Positions 17,408 through 26,902 of a stretch of DNA of 64,000 nucleotides are shown piece by piece. Location of the stretch: contig NZ_JANJZT010000001.1 of the NCBI RefSeq assembly GCF_024622975.1, forward strand, positions 186,001 to 250,000. The letters are read 5' to 3'. Under the pieces are notes generated by a model. That model was given only the letters and a program-made list of their open reading frames with translations, did not search any database and was not told where the DNA came from. The translations under genes and the position numbers were made by a program. The stretch is from Blautia caecimuris (lineage in GTDB: Bacteria; Bacillota; Clostridia; Lachnospirales; Lachnospiraceae). Numbering within the stretch: position 1 is the first letter of the stretch; the number at the start of each line of letters is the position of its first letter.

Positions 17408-18619
17408 ATGAAAAGAGTTTATTCCGTAGGTCAGGTCAACCGCTATGTAAAAAATATGTTCCTTCAGGATTTTGTCCTGAAAAAGGTATATGTAAAGGGT
17501 GAGGTTTCCAACTGTAAATATCACCCAAGCGGACATATTTATTTTTCTCTGAAAGATGAGACAGGAGTTCTTTCCTGCGTGATGTTTGCCGGACACAGGC
17601 GCGGACTGGCATTCCGCATGAAAGACGGAGATCAGGTGGTAGTGGGCGGAGCTGTGGACGTTTACGAGAGGGACGGACGTTATCAGCTTTATGCAAAGGA
17701 GATCACCCAGGAAGGAGAAGGCGTTCTGTACGAACGTTTTCTTGCTTTGAAAAGAGAACTGGAAGAAATGGGAATGTTTGCCCAGGAATATAAACAGCCC
17801 ATTCCGGAATTTATCCGAAGACTGGGTGTGGTAACTGCGCCTGCAGGAGCGGCCATACAGGATATCCGCAATATTTCTCTGAGAAGAAATCCGTATGTCC
17901 AGATCATCCTCTATCCGGCACTGGTACAGGGAGAAGGAGCTGCGGACAGTATTGTAAAGGGTATCCGTATGCTGGATGAAGCCGGTGTGGATGTAATGAT
18001 CGTTGGAAGAGGCGGAGGTTCCATAGAGGATCTCTGGGCCTTTAATGAAGAAAAAGTAGCCCGCGCTATTTTTGACTGCAGAACGCCTGTGATCTCCGCG
18101 GTAGGACATGAAACAGATTTTACCATTGCGGATTTTGTGGCGGATCTGAGAGCGCCTACACCGTCAGCGGCAGCAGAGCTGGCTGTGGCTCAGTATGGGA
18201 AGCTGGTTGAGAATACCGCCAGTTTCCGTGAGCGTCTGAACCGGGGGATGAATGCAAAGCTGAATCTGGAGCGTTTACGTCTGGATCAGCTTCAGATGAG
18301 ATTTCAGTATTTAAGTCCGGAAAGCAGGCTGAGGGAAAGAAGACAGCTTCTTCTGGATTATGAGGATGCCCTCAGAGACGGGATGAAGTGGAAGCTTCAG
18401 GAAAAACGCCATGTGCTGGGGCTTTATCTGGAACGTTATAAAGGACTTTCGCCCCTTGGCAAGCTCAGCCAGGGCTACGCTTTTGTGGCGGACAGCCGGG
18501 GCAGGGCAGTCAAAACAACGGTAGGCATAAAGCCGGGAGACCGGATGGAAATTTCTGTGACAGACGGTGTGATCGAAGCTGAGGTTACAGGAATCAGAAA
18601 GGAAACATGGGAAACATGA
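17408..18619 (+). CDS. xseA: exodeoxyribonuclease VII large subunit
   Basis: A 403-residue nuclease subunit that degrades single-stranded DNA. The N-terminal OB fold starts YSVGQVNRYVKNMF and includes VSNCKYHPSGHIYFSLKD. The catalytic region has GVVTAPAGAAIQDI, VGRGGGSIEDLWAFNEE (about residues 200-216) and SAVGHETDFTIADFVADLRA. A coiled-coil stretch and the C-terminal LSQGYAFV segment follow. It overlaps xseB by 13 nt, which fits the fixed-ratio assembly of the enzyme. Confidence 0.95.
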   Translation: MKRVYSVGQVNRYVKNMFLQDFVLKKVYVKGEVSNCKYHPSGHIYFSLKDETGVLSCVMFAGHRRGLAFRMKDGDQVVVGGAVDVYERDGRYQLYAKEITQEGEGVLYERFLALKRELEEMGMFAQEYKQPIPEFIRRLGVVTAPAGAAIQDIRNISLRRNPYVQIILYPALVQGEGAADSIVKGIRMLDEAGVDVMIVGRGGGSIEDLWAFNEEKVARAIFDCRTPVISAVGHETDFTIADFVADLRAPTPSAAAELAVAQYGKLVENTASFRERLNRGMNAKLNLERLRLDQLQMRFQYLSPESRLRERRQLLLDYEDALRDGMKWKLQEKRHVLGLYLERYKGLSPLGKLSQGYAFVADSRGRAVKTTVGIKPGDRMEISVTDGVIEAEVTGIRKETWET

Positions 18620-18852
18620 CAGAGACGATTAACCAGGAAACGGATCTCCAAAAAGAGAAGACCCTGGAGGAAGCCTTTGAAAAGCTGGGAGAACTGGCAG
18701 AAAGGCTGGAGGACAGCGAGACCTCTCTGGAAGATTCGTTCCGCTTTTATAAAGAAGGAATGGAGCTTTTAAAATACTGCAGCGAAAAGCTGGACACAGT
18801 AGAAAAAAAAATGCTCCAGATGGATGAAGATGGAACATTACGGGAATTTTAA
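18607..18852 (+). CDS. xseB: exodeoxyribonuclease VII small subunit
   Basis: An 81-residue, highly charged helical protein (LEEAFEKLGELAERLEDSE, SLEDSFRFYKEGMELLKYC) with the family hallmark EGMELLKYCSEKLD. Several copies wrap the coiled coil of XseA. Two starts are possible: ATG at 18607, or ATG at 18616 that overlaps the xseA stop as ATGA; the protein differs by three residues. The 3' end overlaps ispA by 29 nt. Confidence 0.92.
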   Translation: MGNMTETINQETDLQKEKTLEEAFEKLGELAERLEDSETSLEDSFRFYKEGMELLKYCSEKLDTVEKKMLQMDEDGTLREF

Positions 18853-19729
18853 GGATGAACTGAAAAAACGGACGGATCATGCGGAAGAAGTGATCCGCCG
18901 CTGGCTTCCAGAAGAAAAAGGTTTTGCCAGAACCATGGCAGAGACAATGAATTACAGTATGTGTGCAGGAGGCAAGCGTCTGCGCCCGGTACTTCTTCTG
19001 GAGTGCTGCCGGCTTTTTGACGGAGACGAGGCTCTGGCAGAGCCTTTTATGGCAGGAATCGAGATGATTCATACGCATTCTCTGATCCATGATGATCTTC
19101 CGGCAATTGATAATGATGATTACAGGAGAGGGCGTCTGACTGCTCACAGGGTATATGGGGAAGCCATGGGGATCCTGGGAGGGGCAGCTCTTTTAAATTA
19201 TGCCTATGAAACCATGTTCCGGGCTTTTGATCATGCTCCGGGAGATGCGCGTGTGATACAGGCTCTTCGGATTATGGCAGAAAAGACTGGGATTTTCGGT
19301 ATGCTGGGCGGCCAGAGTGTGGATGTGGAAAATGACGGCAAGCCTTTAAGCAAGGAAATGCTGGATTATATTTACAAACACAAAACCTCAGCTCTTCTGG
19401 AAGCCTCCATGATGGCAGGAGCAGTTCTGGGCGGCGCAGATGAACAGGAGCTTGCTCTTGTAGAAAGCGCCGCGTCAGATATCGGACTGGCTTTTCAGAT
19501 CCGGGATGATATTCTTGATGTGACATCTACAAGCGAAGAGCTTGGCAAGCCGGTTCACAGTGACGAAAAGAACAATAAGATTACATATGTGACACTTTTC
19601 GGTACAGAGGAGGCGTCCCGACAGGTAGAAGCGCTTTCTGAAAGCGCGGTTTCTTCTCTGGAAAAGCTGAACAGAAAAAATGAATTCCTGACGGCTCTGG
19701 TCAGGGAAATGGCAGGGCGCAGGAAGTAA
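18824..19729 (+). CDS. ispA: polyprenyl diphosphate synthase (farnesyl/geranyl type)
   Basis: Short-chain trans-prenyltransferase of 301 residues that joins isopentenyl and allylic diphosphates, mainly to farnesyl diphosphate. The first aspartate-rich motif is HDDLPAIDNDDYRRG and the second is QIRDDILDVT; GGKRLRPVL binds diphosphate. Size and neighbours (exonuclease VII and dxs) match ispA in many Firmicutes. The start at 18824 lies within xseB, and a second ATG two codons later is equally possible; neither has a strong ribosome site, so reinitiation after xseB is likely. Confidence 0.92.
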   Translation: MKMEHYGNFKDELKKRTDHAEEVIRRWLPEEKGFARTMAETMNYSMCAGGKRLRPVLLLECCRLFDGDEALAEPFMAGIEMIHTHSLIHDDLPAIDNDDYRRGRLTAHRVYGEAMGILGGAALLNYAYETMFRAFDHAPGDARVIQALRIMAEKTGIFGMLGGQSVDVENDGKPLSKEMLDYIYKHKTSALLEASMMAGAVLGGADEQELALVESAASDIGLAFQIRDDILDVTSTSEELGKPVHSDEKNNKITYVTLFGTEEASRQVEALSESAVSSLEKLNRKNEFLTALVREMAGRRK

Positions 19730-19745
19730 GAGAGGGACACGAAGG

Positions 19746-21641
19746 ATGTTGGAAAAGATCAATAAGCCCAATGATATTCACAAGATCGCGCTGGCGGATT
19801 TTCCGCTTCTGGCAGAAGAGATCAGACAGTTTTTAATAGAATCGGTCAGCCGTACAGGAGGACATCTTGCGTCAAATCTGGGAGCTGTGGAGCTGACGCT
19901 TGCCCTTCATAATGTGCTGGATCTTCCTCAGGACCGGATCATCTGGGACGTGGGACATCAGGCATATACCCATAAGATCCTGACCGGAAGAAAGGACGGC
20001 TTTGCAAAACTCAGGCAGGAAGGCGGCATGAGCGGTTTTCCAAAAAGAAAAGAAAGCGACTGTGACGCTTTTGACGCAGGTCACAGCTCCAATTCTATTT
20101 CTGCAGGTCTGGGATACGTAAGAGCCAGAGATCTTCTGGGACAGAATTACCGGGTAGTATCTGTGATCGGCGACGGCGCTCTGACAGGCGGAATGGCTTA
20201 TGAGGCCATGAACAATGCGGCAGGGCTGAAAACGAATTTTATTATTGTGCTCAATGACAATAATATGTCCATATCAAAAAACGTAGGAGGAATGTCTTCC
20301 TATTTAAGTGCGCTGCGCACAGCAGAGTCCTATACCGGAATGAAGATTAATGTGACAAAAACACTGAAAAAAGTGCCGAAAATAGGACCGGCTATTGTGG
20401 ACACCATGCGGAAAACAAAAAGCAGCATCAAGCAGCTGATCATTCCGGGCATGTTGTTTGAAAATATGGGAATCACTTATCTGGGGCCGGTTGACGGACA
20501 TAATATGCGCCAGATGATGCGTCTGTTTAATGAGGCAAAACGGGTAGAAGGACCGGTGATCGTTCATGTACTTACAGAAAAAGGCAGAGGCTATACGCCC
20601 GCCTGTGTTCATCCGGACCGTTTTCACGGTACAGGTCCTTTTGACATAAAAACAGGAAAGTCTTTGTCAGCAAAGAAAAGCCTTACCTATACAGATGTTT
20701 TTTCGGATACAGTGACAGCTCTTGGCAAAGAGCAGAAAAAGCTGGTTTGTATTACTGCGGCTATGCGGGAAGGGACCGGGCTTAAAAGATTTGCAAAGGA
20801 ATTTCCGGACCGGTTTTTTGATGTGGGAATTGCAGAGGAGCATGCAGTGTCATTTGCAGCAGGTCTTGCTCTGGGCGGAATGATTCCGGTAGTGGCTATT
20901 TATTCCTCCTTTTTGCAGAGAGCAGTGGATCAGATCGTGCATGACGTGTGCATGCAGAACCTGCACGTGATTTTTGCCATTGACCGGGCGGGACTTGTAG
21001 GAGCTGACGGGGAAACCCATCAGGGATGCTTTGATCTGTCTTATCTGACCATGATACCCAATATGACAGTGATGGCTCCGAAAAATGCCTGGGAACTGTC
21101 AAAAATGCTGGAGTTTTCCGCATATATGGCAGGTCCCTGCGCGATCCGTTATCCCAGGGGAGGCGCATATCAGGGGCTGGAAGAGTTTCAGAGTCCTGTC
21201 CAGTATGGAAAAAGCGAGATTCTTTACCGGGGAGAAAAAACAGCGATTTTATCAGTGGGAAGCATGACTGAAGTATGTGAGCAGGTGTACAGAGAAATGA
21301 AAGCCAAGGGAGAGAATCCAACGTTTGTAAACGCAAGGTTTGTCAAGCCTCTGGATACCGGGCTTCTGGATGAGCTGGCAAAGGATCACAGCCTTTTTGT
21401 AACAGTAGAGGAAAATGTAAAAAGCGGCGGTTTTGGCGAACATGTGGCAGTTTATATGGAAGCCTGCCATCCGGAAACGCGGGTACTTCCCATTGCCATC
21501 TGGAACCGCTTTGTGGAGCATGGAGAGGTGGACAGCCTGAGAGCTAAGATCGGTCTGTCTCCGGCAGAAATCTTCAGCGCCATAGAAAATGAATTAGAGG
21601 AAGAAAAAACAGCAGAGGACGGGTATAAGGAGCAGAAATGA
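19746..21641 (+). CDS. dxs: 1-deoxy-D-xylulose-5-phosphate synthase
   Basis: Thiamine-diphosphate enzyme that condenses pyruvate and glyceraldehyde 3-phosphate, the first step of the MEP isoprenoid route. At 631 residues it has the normal length. Visible features are the substrate histidine in SRTGGHLASNLG, DVGHQAYTHKILTGR, the ThDP motif GDGALTGGMAYEAMNN, the pyrimidine-domain glutamate in DVGIAEEHAVSFAAG and the transketolase-like VGADGETHQGCFDLSYL. The gene ends by overlapping tlyA as ATGA. ispA just upstream and ispG at 52846 belong to the same pathway. Confidence 0.96.
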   Translation: MLEKINKPNDIHKIALADFPLLAEEIRQFLIESVSRTGGHLASNLGAVELTLALHNVLDLPQDRIIWDVGHQAYTHKILTGRKDGFAKLRQEGGMSGFPKRKESDCDAFDAGHSSNSISAGLGYVRARDLLGQNYRVVSVIGDGALTGGMAYEAMNNAAGLKTNFIIVLNDNNMSISKNVGGMSSYLSALRTAESYTGMKINVTKTLKKVPKIGPAIVDTMRKTKSSIKQLIIPGMLFENMGITYLGPVDGHNMRQMMRLFNEAKRVEGPVIVHVLTEKGRGYTPACVHPDRFHGTGPFDIKTGKSLSAKKSLTYTDVFSDTVTALGKEQKKLVCITAAMREGTGLKRFAKEFPDRFFDVGIAEEHAVSFAAGLALGGMIPVVAIYSSFLQRAVDQIVHDVCMQNLHVIFAIDRAGLVGADGETHQGCFDLSYLTMIPNMTVMAPKNAWELSKMLEFSAYMAGPCAIRYPRGGAYQGLEEFQSPVQYGKSEILYRGEKTAILSVGSMTEVCEQVYREMKAKGENPTFVNARFVKPLDTGLLDELAKDHSLFVTVEENVKSGGFGEHVAVYMEACHPETRVLPIAIWNRFVEHGEVDSLRAKIGLSPAEIFSAIENELEEEKTAEDGYKEQK

Positions 21642-22447
21642 AGAAACGACTTGACCTTTTGATGGTGGAGCGGGCCCTGGCGCCATCCAGAGAAAAAGCA
21701 AAGGCATATATTATGTCCGGGGATGTGTATGTGGACGGACAGAAAGAAGACAAGGCAGGAACCATGTTTCAGGAGACGGTTAAGATCGAGGTAAGAGGAA
21801 ATACCCTTCCTTATGTAAGCCGAGGAGGGCTGAAACTGGAAAAAGCCATGAATCATTTTGAGGTGACTCTTGACGGAAAGGTCTGCATGGATGTGGGAGC
21901 TTCCACCGGAGGATTTACAGACTGTATGCTTCAGAACGGCGCAGTAAAGGTCTATTCTATTGATGTGGGATATGGACAGCTTGACTGGAAGCTTCGCAAT
22001 GATCCCCGTGTGGTATGTATGGAAAAAACAAACATCAGGTATGTGGTTCCGGAAGACCTTCAGGAGCCGGCGGACTTTTCTTCCATTGACGTGTCCTTTA
22101 TTTCCCTTATCAAGGTTCTTCTTCCTGTAAGAAATCTTCTTACAGAGAATGGAGAGATCGTGTGCCTGATCAAGCCGCAGTTTGAGGCGGGCAGAGAAAA
22201 GGTGGGGAAAAAAGGTGTTGTCCGGGATCCGGCAGTACACCTTGAGGTGATTGAAAAAGTAATCGCATATGCGCAGTCCATTGCCCTTGAACCGCGTCAC
22301 CTTTCTTTTTCACCGATCAAGGGACCGGAAGGGAATATTGAATATCTTCTTCATCTGAAAAAGCAGCCTGAGGGAACTATTACAGGTTCCTCACCGGAAG
22401 TGGAGCCTGAGAACATCGTGCGCCAGGCTCACGATCAGCTGGATTAG
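21638..22447 (+). CDS. tlyA: TlyA-family rRNA (cytidine-2'-O)-methyltransferase
   Basis: A 269-residue two-domain protein. The N-terminal S4 RNA-binding domain (KKRLDLLMVERALAPSREKA, VYVDGQKEDKAG) is joined to an FtsJ-like Rossmann methyltransferase with the AdoMet loop DVGASTGGFTDCML (about residues 86-99) and IKPQFEAGREKVGKKGVV. Homologues were once called hemolysins but methylate ribosomal RNA. Location between dxs and nadK is conserved in Clostridia. Confidence 0.92.
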   Translation: MKKRLDLLMVERALAPSREKAKAYIMSGDVYVDGQKEDKAGTMFQETVKIEVRGNTLPYVSRGGLKLEKAMNHFEVTLDGKVCMDVGASTGGFTDCMLQNGAVKVYSIDVGYGQLDWKLRNDPRVVCMEKTNIRYVVPEDLQEPADFSSIDVSFISLIKVLLPVRNLLTENGEIVCLIKPQFEAGREKVGKKGVVRDPAVHLEVIEKVIAYAQSIALEPRHLSFSPIKGPEGNIEYLLHLKKQPEGTITGSSPEVEPENIVRQAHDQLD

Positions 22448-22459
22448 GGAAGGGATGCT

Positions 22460-23320
22460 ATGGACAGGTTTTATATTATTACAAACGATGCCAAGGACAG
22501 GGATTTTAAGCTGACGGAAGAAATAGAGACCTATCTTACTTCTCATGGAAAAGAATGCAGGGTACAGCAGGCAGAACGCAGGCAGAGAGGAAAATTCCAC
22601 TACACGGATCCGGATCTGATTCCTGAGGGAACTCAGTGTATTCTTGTACTGGGCGGAGACGGAACCCTTCTTCAGGCGGCGAGAGATGTGGTCCACAGAG
22701 AGATCCCGCTTCTGGGAATGAATCTGGGAACTCTGGGATTTCTGGCAGAGGTGGACAAAAATTCCATTTATCCGTCTCTGGATCAGCTGATGGCAGATGA
22801 TTATGAGATCGAAGAGCGGATGATGCTTACCGGAAGCGTGTGGAGAGACGGAAAGCTTATTGGTGAGGATGTTGCTCTTAATGACATTGTGATCTGCAGA
22901 GAGGGACCCTTAAGGGTGGTCCGGTTTAAAAATTATGTAAATAATGAATATCTGAATTCTTATAATGCAGACGGTATCATTATTTCCACGCCTACGGGAT
23001 CTACGGGCTACAGTCTGTCCTGCGGCGGACCGGTGGTGTCTCCGGATGCATCGATGACTCTGATGACACCCATAGCGCCTCATACCATGAATACAAGAAG
23101 TATTATTTTCCCGGCAGAGGATGTGATCACAGTGGAGATTGGTGAGGGAAGAAGGCAGAATGAGGAAAAAGGTCTGGCTTCTTTTGACGGAGACACGGTG
23201 ATCCCAATGGTAACAGGAGATAAAATTATCATAAAAAAGGCTTCAGTAAGCTGCAGGATACTGAAGCTGAACCATTTAAGCTTTGTAGAAGTGCTGAGGC
23301 AGAAAATGCGCGATAACTAA
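22460..23320 (+). CDS. nadK: NAD kinase
   Basis: A 286-residue ATP-NAD kinase that makes NADP. The GGDG motif is in LVLGGDGTLLQAAR (residues about 60-73), followed by NLGTLGFLAEVD and the second conserved region NSYNADGIIISTPTGSTGYS, broken here from a longer segment. The C-terminal region has FDGDTVIPM. Its start lies 12 nt after the tlyA stop, following AAGGGATG. Confidence 0.95.
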   Translation: MDRFYIITNDAKDRDFKLTEEIETYLTSHGKECRVQQAERRQRGKFHYTDPDLIPEGTQCILVLGGDGTLLQAARDVVHREIPLLGMNLGTLGFLAEVDKNSIYPSLDQLMADDYEIEERMMLTGSVWRDGKLIGEDVALNDIVICREGPLRVVRFKNYVNNEYLNSYNADGIIISTPTGSTGYSLSCGGPVVSPDASMTLMTPIAPHTMNTRSIIFPAEDVITVEIGEGRRQNEEKGLASFDGDTVIPMVTGDKIIIKKASVSCRILKLNHLSFVEVLRQKMRDN

Positions 23321-23341
23321 GGTACCGGACGGAGGGATATT

Positions 23342-23794
23342 GTGAAGGTAGCAAGACATGAAAAAATCAAAGAACTGATCCAGCAGTATGATATTGATAC
23401 GCAGGAAGAGCTTGCGTCCCGCCTTAACGAGGCAGGGTTCAAGGTCACACAGGCAACGGTGTCAAGAGATATCCGTGCCCTTAAAATGATGAAAGTAACA
23501 GGCAAAGACGGAAAATCCCGCTATGTGATCCTGCAGGAGCTTCCTACAGAGATGGGAGAAAAATATACCAGAGTGCTCCATGACGCTCTTCTCACCATTG
23601 ATCAGGGCCAGAACATTCTGGTGATCCGTACGGTTCCCGGCATGGCAATGGGGGTAGCGGCTGCTCTGGATGCCCTGAACTGGGAGGAAATTCTTGGAAG
23701 TATTGCAGGCGACGATACGGTCATGTGCGTGGCCAGAACACTGGAAGAGGCTTCCAGTGTGGCAGAACGTTTAAAAAGTATATTGCAGAAATAG
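23342..23794 (+). CDS. argR: arginine repressor ArgR/AhrC
   Basis: A 150-residue hexameric regulator of arginine genes with a GTG start after ACGGAGGG. The N-terminal winged helix holds TQEELASRLNEAGFKVTQAT and VSRDIRALKMMKV, and the C-terminal oligomerisation and arginine-binding domain has VPGMAMGVAAALDAL and IAGDDTVMCVARTLEEA. As in Bacillus it sits directly before recN. No ARG-box was searched for in the rest of the window. Confidence 0.95.
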   Translation: MKVARHEKIKELIQQYDIDTQEELASRLNEAGFKVTQATVSRDIRALKMMKVTGKDGKSRYVILQELPTEMGEKYTRVLHDALLTIDQGQNILVIRTVPGMAMGVAAALDALNWEEILGSIAGDDTVMCVARTLEEASSVAERLKSILQK

Positions 23795-23806
23795 GAAGGC
23801 GAGAAA

Positions 23807-25498
23807 ATGTTAATTCATCTGCATGTAAAAAATCTTGCTCTGATCGAGGACATTGAGGTAGAGTTCGGTCCGGGGCTTAACATTCTTACAGGAGAGACAG
23901 GAGCAGGAAAGTCGGTTCTTCTTGGTTCCATGCAGCTGATCCTTGGCGGACGTACCGCCAGAGATATGATCCGCACAGGAGCTTCCTGTGCATTGGTAGA
24001 GCTTTTGTTCCAGGTAGAAAACAAAAAGGCAGAGCAGGCGCTCAATTCTCTTGGAATTTTTACAGAAGAGGGACAGGTTCTTCTTTCACGGAAGATTATG
24101 GATGGAAGAAGCATTAATAAGATCAATGGTGAAACCTGTACCGTAGGCCAGATGAAGGCGGCGGCAGAATGTCTTCTGGATATACACGGCCAGCATGAAC
24201 ATCAGTCTCTTTTGTATCAGGAGAAACAGCTGGAGATCCTGGACGCATATGGAAGAGAAAAGATACGTCCGGCAAAGGAAGCGGTCAGACAGTCCTATGA
24301 GGAATACCGCAAATATATGCGGGCTCTGAAGGAACTGGATACAGATGAAGAACAGAGAAACCGTGAAAAGGCATTTCTGGAATTTGAGATCAGTGAGATC
24401 GAGAAGGCTCATTTAGTGCCGGGTGAAGACGAGGAGCTGGAAACGCTTTACCGCAGGCTGAACAATGGAAAGCTGATTCTGGAAACCCTGCAGAGCGTTC
24501 ACAGCCTTACCGGGTATGATTCCGGACAGGGGGCCGGAGAGGCGGTCGGAACCGGAGTACGGGAGCTTTTAAGGGTGACAGAGTACGATACGCAGCTGGA
24601 ATCTATGGCAGAGACTCTTCAGGAGATCGACGGGCTTCTCAATGATTTTAACAGAGAGCTTTCTTCCTATGTGGAGGATTTAAGCTTTGATGATGAAACC
24701 TTTTATGAGACAGAAAAACGTCTGGATCAGATCAACGGGCTGAAAGCAAAATACGGACGTACCATAGAGGAAATCCTGGAATATCAGAATACACAGCAGC
24801 AAAAACTGGAAAAGCTTGCCAGGTATGAAGAAAATTTCCTGGAAGCCCGGCAAAATCTGAAAAAAGCAGAAGAGCAGCTGGAAAAAGATTCGTATGTTTT
24901 ATCAGAAATCAGGAAAGACTACAGTAAGACATTAACAGAAAAGATTATTGAAGGTCTGAGGGATCTGAACTTTCTTGATGTAAAATTCCGGATTGATTTT
25001 CAGAGAAAGCAGGAGTTTACAGATAACGGCTATGACAGCATTGAATATGAAATCTCCACAAATCCCGGCGAGAGTGTGAAGCCTCTGGGAAGGATCGTTT
25101 CCGGCGGTGAGCTGTCCAGGATCATGCTGGCGATAAAAGCGATTCTTGCAGACAGAGATCAGATTGAAACACTGATCTTTGATGAGATTGATACAGGAAT
25201 CAGTGGAAGGACGGCTCAGAAGGTATCCGAAAAAATGGCTGTCATCGGAAGCTGCCATCAGGTTCTGTGCATCACGCACCTTCCCCAGATCGCGGCAATG
25301 GCAGACACTCATTTTGAGATCGAAAAACATCAGAAGGGAAGCGAGACGATCACAGAGATCCATCCCCTTGGTGAAAGGGAATCGGTTCGTGAGCTTGCCA
25401 GACTTCTGGGCGGAGCGGAGATCACGGAGGCCGTTCTCAAAAATGCAATGGAAATGAAAGAATTGGCACAAGTACATAAAAATACAAGAGTGAAATAG
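23807..25498 (+). CDS. recN: DNA repair protein RecN
   Basis: SMC-like ATPase of 563 residues that organises broken DNA ends. Walker A is LTGETGAGKSVLLGSM (residues about 29-44) and the C-terminal half carries the signature VSGGELSRIMLAIKA and Walker B LIFDEIDTGISGRTAQKV. Between them is a long Glu/Lys/Leu-rich coiled coil interrupted by a hinge-like segment around YDSGQGAGEAVGTG. Size is normal. The start lies 12 nt after argR, after AGGAAGGCGAG. Confidence 0.95.
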   Translation: MLIHLHVKNLALIEDIEVEFGPGLNILTGETGAGKSVLLGSMQLILGGRTARDMIRTGASCALVELLFQVENKKAEQALNSLGIFTEEGQVLLSRKIMDGRSINKINGETCTVGQMKAAAECLLDIHGQHEHQSLLYQEKQLEILDAYGREKIRPAKEAVRQSYEEYRKYMRALKELDTDEEQRNREKAFLEFEISEIEKAHLVPGEDEELETLYRRLNNGKLILETLQSVHSLTGYDSGQGAGEAVGTGVRELLRVTEYDTQLESMAETLQEIDGLLNDFNRELSSYVEDLSFDDETFYETEKRLDQINGLKAKYGRTIEEILEYQNTQQQKLEKLARYEENFLEARQNLKKAEEQLEKDSYVLSEIRKDYSKTLTEKIIEGLRDLNFLDVKFRIDFQRKQEFTDNGYDSIEYEISTNPGESVKPLGRIVSGGELSRIMLAIKAILADRDQIETLIFDEIDTGISGRTAQKVSEKMAVIGSCHQVLCITHLPQIAAMADTHFEIEKHQKGSETITEIHPLGERESVRELARLLGGAEITEAVLKNAMEMKELAQVHKNTRVK

Positions 25499-25508
25499 AA
25501 ATATTCAC

Positions 25509-25562
25509 CGCATAATAAGAGAGGATGACAGAAGAGGTTATTCTCTCTTTTTTATTATGCGA
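25509..25562 (+). terminator. terminator between recN and spoIVB
   Basis: Long imperfect inverted repeat: CGCATAATAAGAGAG at 25509-25523 pairs with CTCTC(TTTT)TTATTATGCG ending at 25562. The second arm contains a run of six T. It separates the recN unit from the sporulation gene. Confidence 0.6.
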
Positions 25563-25576
25563 AAGGATGTGACAGA

Positions 25577-26788
25577 ATGAACAGAAGAGGAAGATACAGA
25601 AAATTTCTTTTCTGGTGTCTCGGGCTGGATGTACTTGCTATGAGCTGGCTGGGATACCGTTATATGGACCGCAAGGTTCCTGATGAGATACATGTGTCAG
25701 AGAGCAGTGCCCATGAGGTGCAGGAGCTTCTGGAGCATCCTCTGCTGGAATTTGAGGATGCGATCACTGTGTCCGGAGAAGGCAGTTATCTGCTGCCCTG
25801 CAGACTTCTGGGAATGATACCATTTAAGGATATCAAAGTGACTCCCGCAGAGGCCGGTTCTGTGTATGTAAGCGGAAGTACAGTGGGAATTTATATGGAA
25901 ACAGAGGGCGTTTTGATCATTGATACAGGAGAGATCCTGTGTGAAGGAGGAACTGCAAGGGAGCCGGCAAAAAATATTGTCAGACCCGGAGATTATATTG
26001 TGGCATTTAATGAACAGAAGGTAAGCAACAAAAAGGAACTGATGGAGGATCTGGAAATTCTGGACGGAGAGGATGTGATTCTGGATGTTATAAGAAACGG
26101 AGAAAAAATTCCTGTGTCACTGACTCCTGTAAAGGATGCCGGAGGAGAATACAAGCTGGGTATCTGGGTACGGGACAATACCCAGGGCATCGGAACCCTC
26201 ACCTTCGTGGACGAAAAAGGCCGTTACGGCGCCCTGGGTCATGGAATCAGTGATGTGGATACAGGGGAGCTTCTTCATATCAGCAAAGGGGCGTTATATC
26301 AGGCGGAGATCCTGGGTATCCAGAAAGGAAAGAGCGGAAGTCCGGGAGAACTTTCCGGGCTCATACGCTATGAACCCGGCCAGATTATAGGCGCTGTTGA
26401 CACGAACAGCAAAAATGGTATTTACGGTTCTTTTTATGACAGAAGAGCCGGAATTCCGGTGAAAAAAACAGAAGTGGCTTATAAACAGGAACTGGAAGTC
26501 GGATCGGCGTCCATTCTCTGCTGTGTGGATGGAAGCGTAAAGGAATATGACGCGGAAATTACCAGGATTGACATGAACCATGAAGATACAAACAAAAGCT
26601 TTGTGATCCATGTGACAGATCCTGAGCTTCTGGAGATCACAGGCGGTATTGTTCAGGGAATGAGCGGAAGTCCCATACTTCAGAAGGGGAAATTTGCCGG
26701 AGCAGTGACACATGTATTTGTACAGGATTCAACAAGCGGATATGGTATTTTTGCAGAGACCATGCTGGAAAATATAAAAAACAAGTAA
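25577..26788 (+). CDS. spoIVB: SpoIVB serine peptidase (family S55)
   Basis: A 403-residue forespore-made protease that crosses the inner forespore membrane and triggers processing of pro-SigK. An N-terminal hydrophobic segment (KFLFWCLGLDVLAMSWLG) is followed by a PDZ domain (about residues 95-180, with VRPGDYIVAFNEQKVSNKKE) and the S55 peptidase domain. Using the spacing known for the Bacillus enzyme, the catalytic residues are H222 in LGHGISDVDTG, D348 in VTDPELLEITGG and S363 in GMSGSPIL. Placement directly before spo0A is the standard arrangement. Confidence 0.94.
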   Translation: MNRRGRYRKFLFWCLGLDVLAMSWLGYRYMDRKVPDEIHVSESSAHEVQELLEHPLLEFEDAITVSGEGSYLLPCRLLGMIPFKDIKVTPAEAGSVYVSGSTVGIYMETEGVLIIDTGEILCEGGTAREPAKNIVRPGDYIVAFNEQKVSNKKELMEDLEILDGEDVILDVIRNGEKIPVSLTPVKDAGGEYKLGIWVRDNTQGIGTLTFVDEKGRYGALGHGISDVDTGELLHISKGALYQAEILGIQKGKSGSPGELSGLIRYEPGQIIGAVDTNSKNGIYGSFYDRRAGIPVKKTEVAYKQELEVGSASILCCVDGSVKEYDAEITRIDMNHEDTNKSFVIHVTDPELLEITGGIVQGMSGSPILQKGKFAGAVTHVFVQDSTSGYGIFAETMLENIKNK

Positions 26789-26810
26789 CGCTTCAGAAAA
26801 AACAGATACA

Positions 26811-26838
26811 GGAAACAGGACAGAAAACCTGTTTTTGT
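26811..26838 (+). terminator. terminator after spoIVB
   Basis: Stem AAACAGG/CCTGTTT (26813-26819 with 26828-26834) followed by T residues. The neighbourhood repeats ACAG/CAGG several times, so alternative pairings are possible. Confidence 0.55.
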
Positions 26839-26902
26839 GGGAAATGTAGAAAAATAGAAGAACAGGTCAAAACAGCGGAAACCCTCATAAAACTGCACAA
26901 AA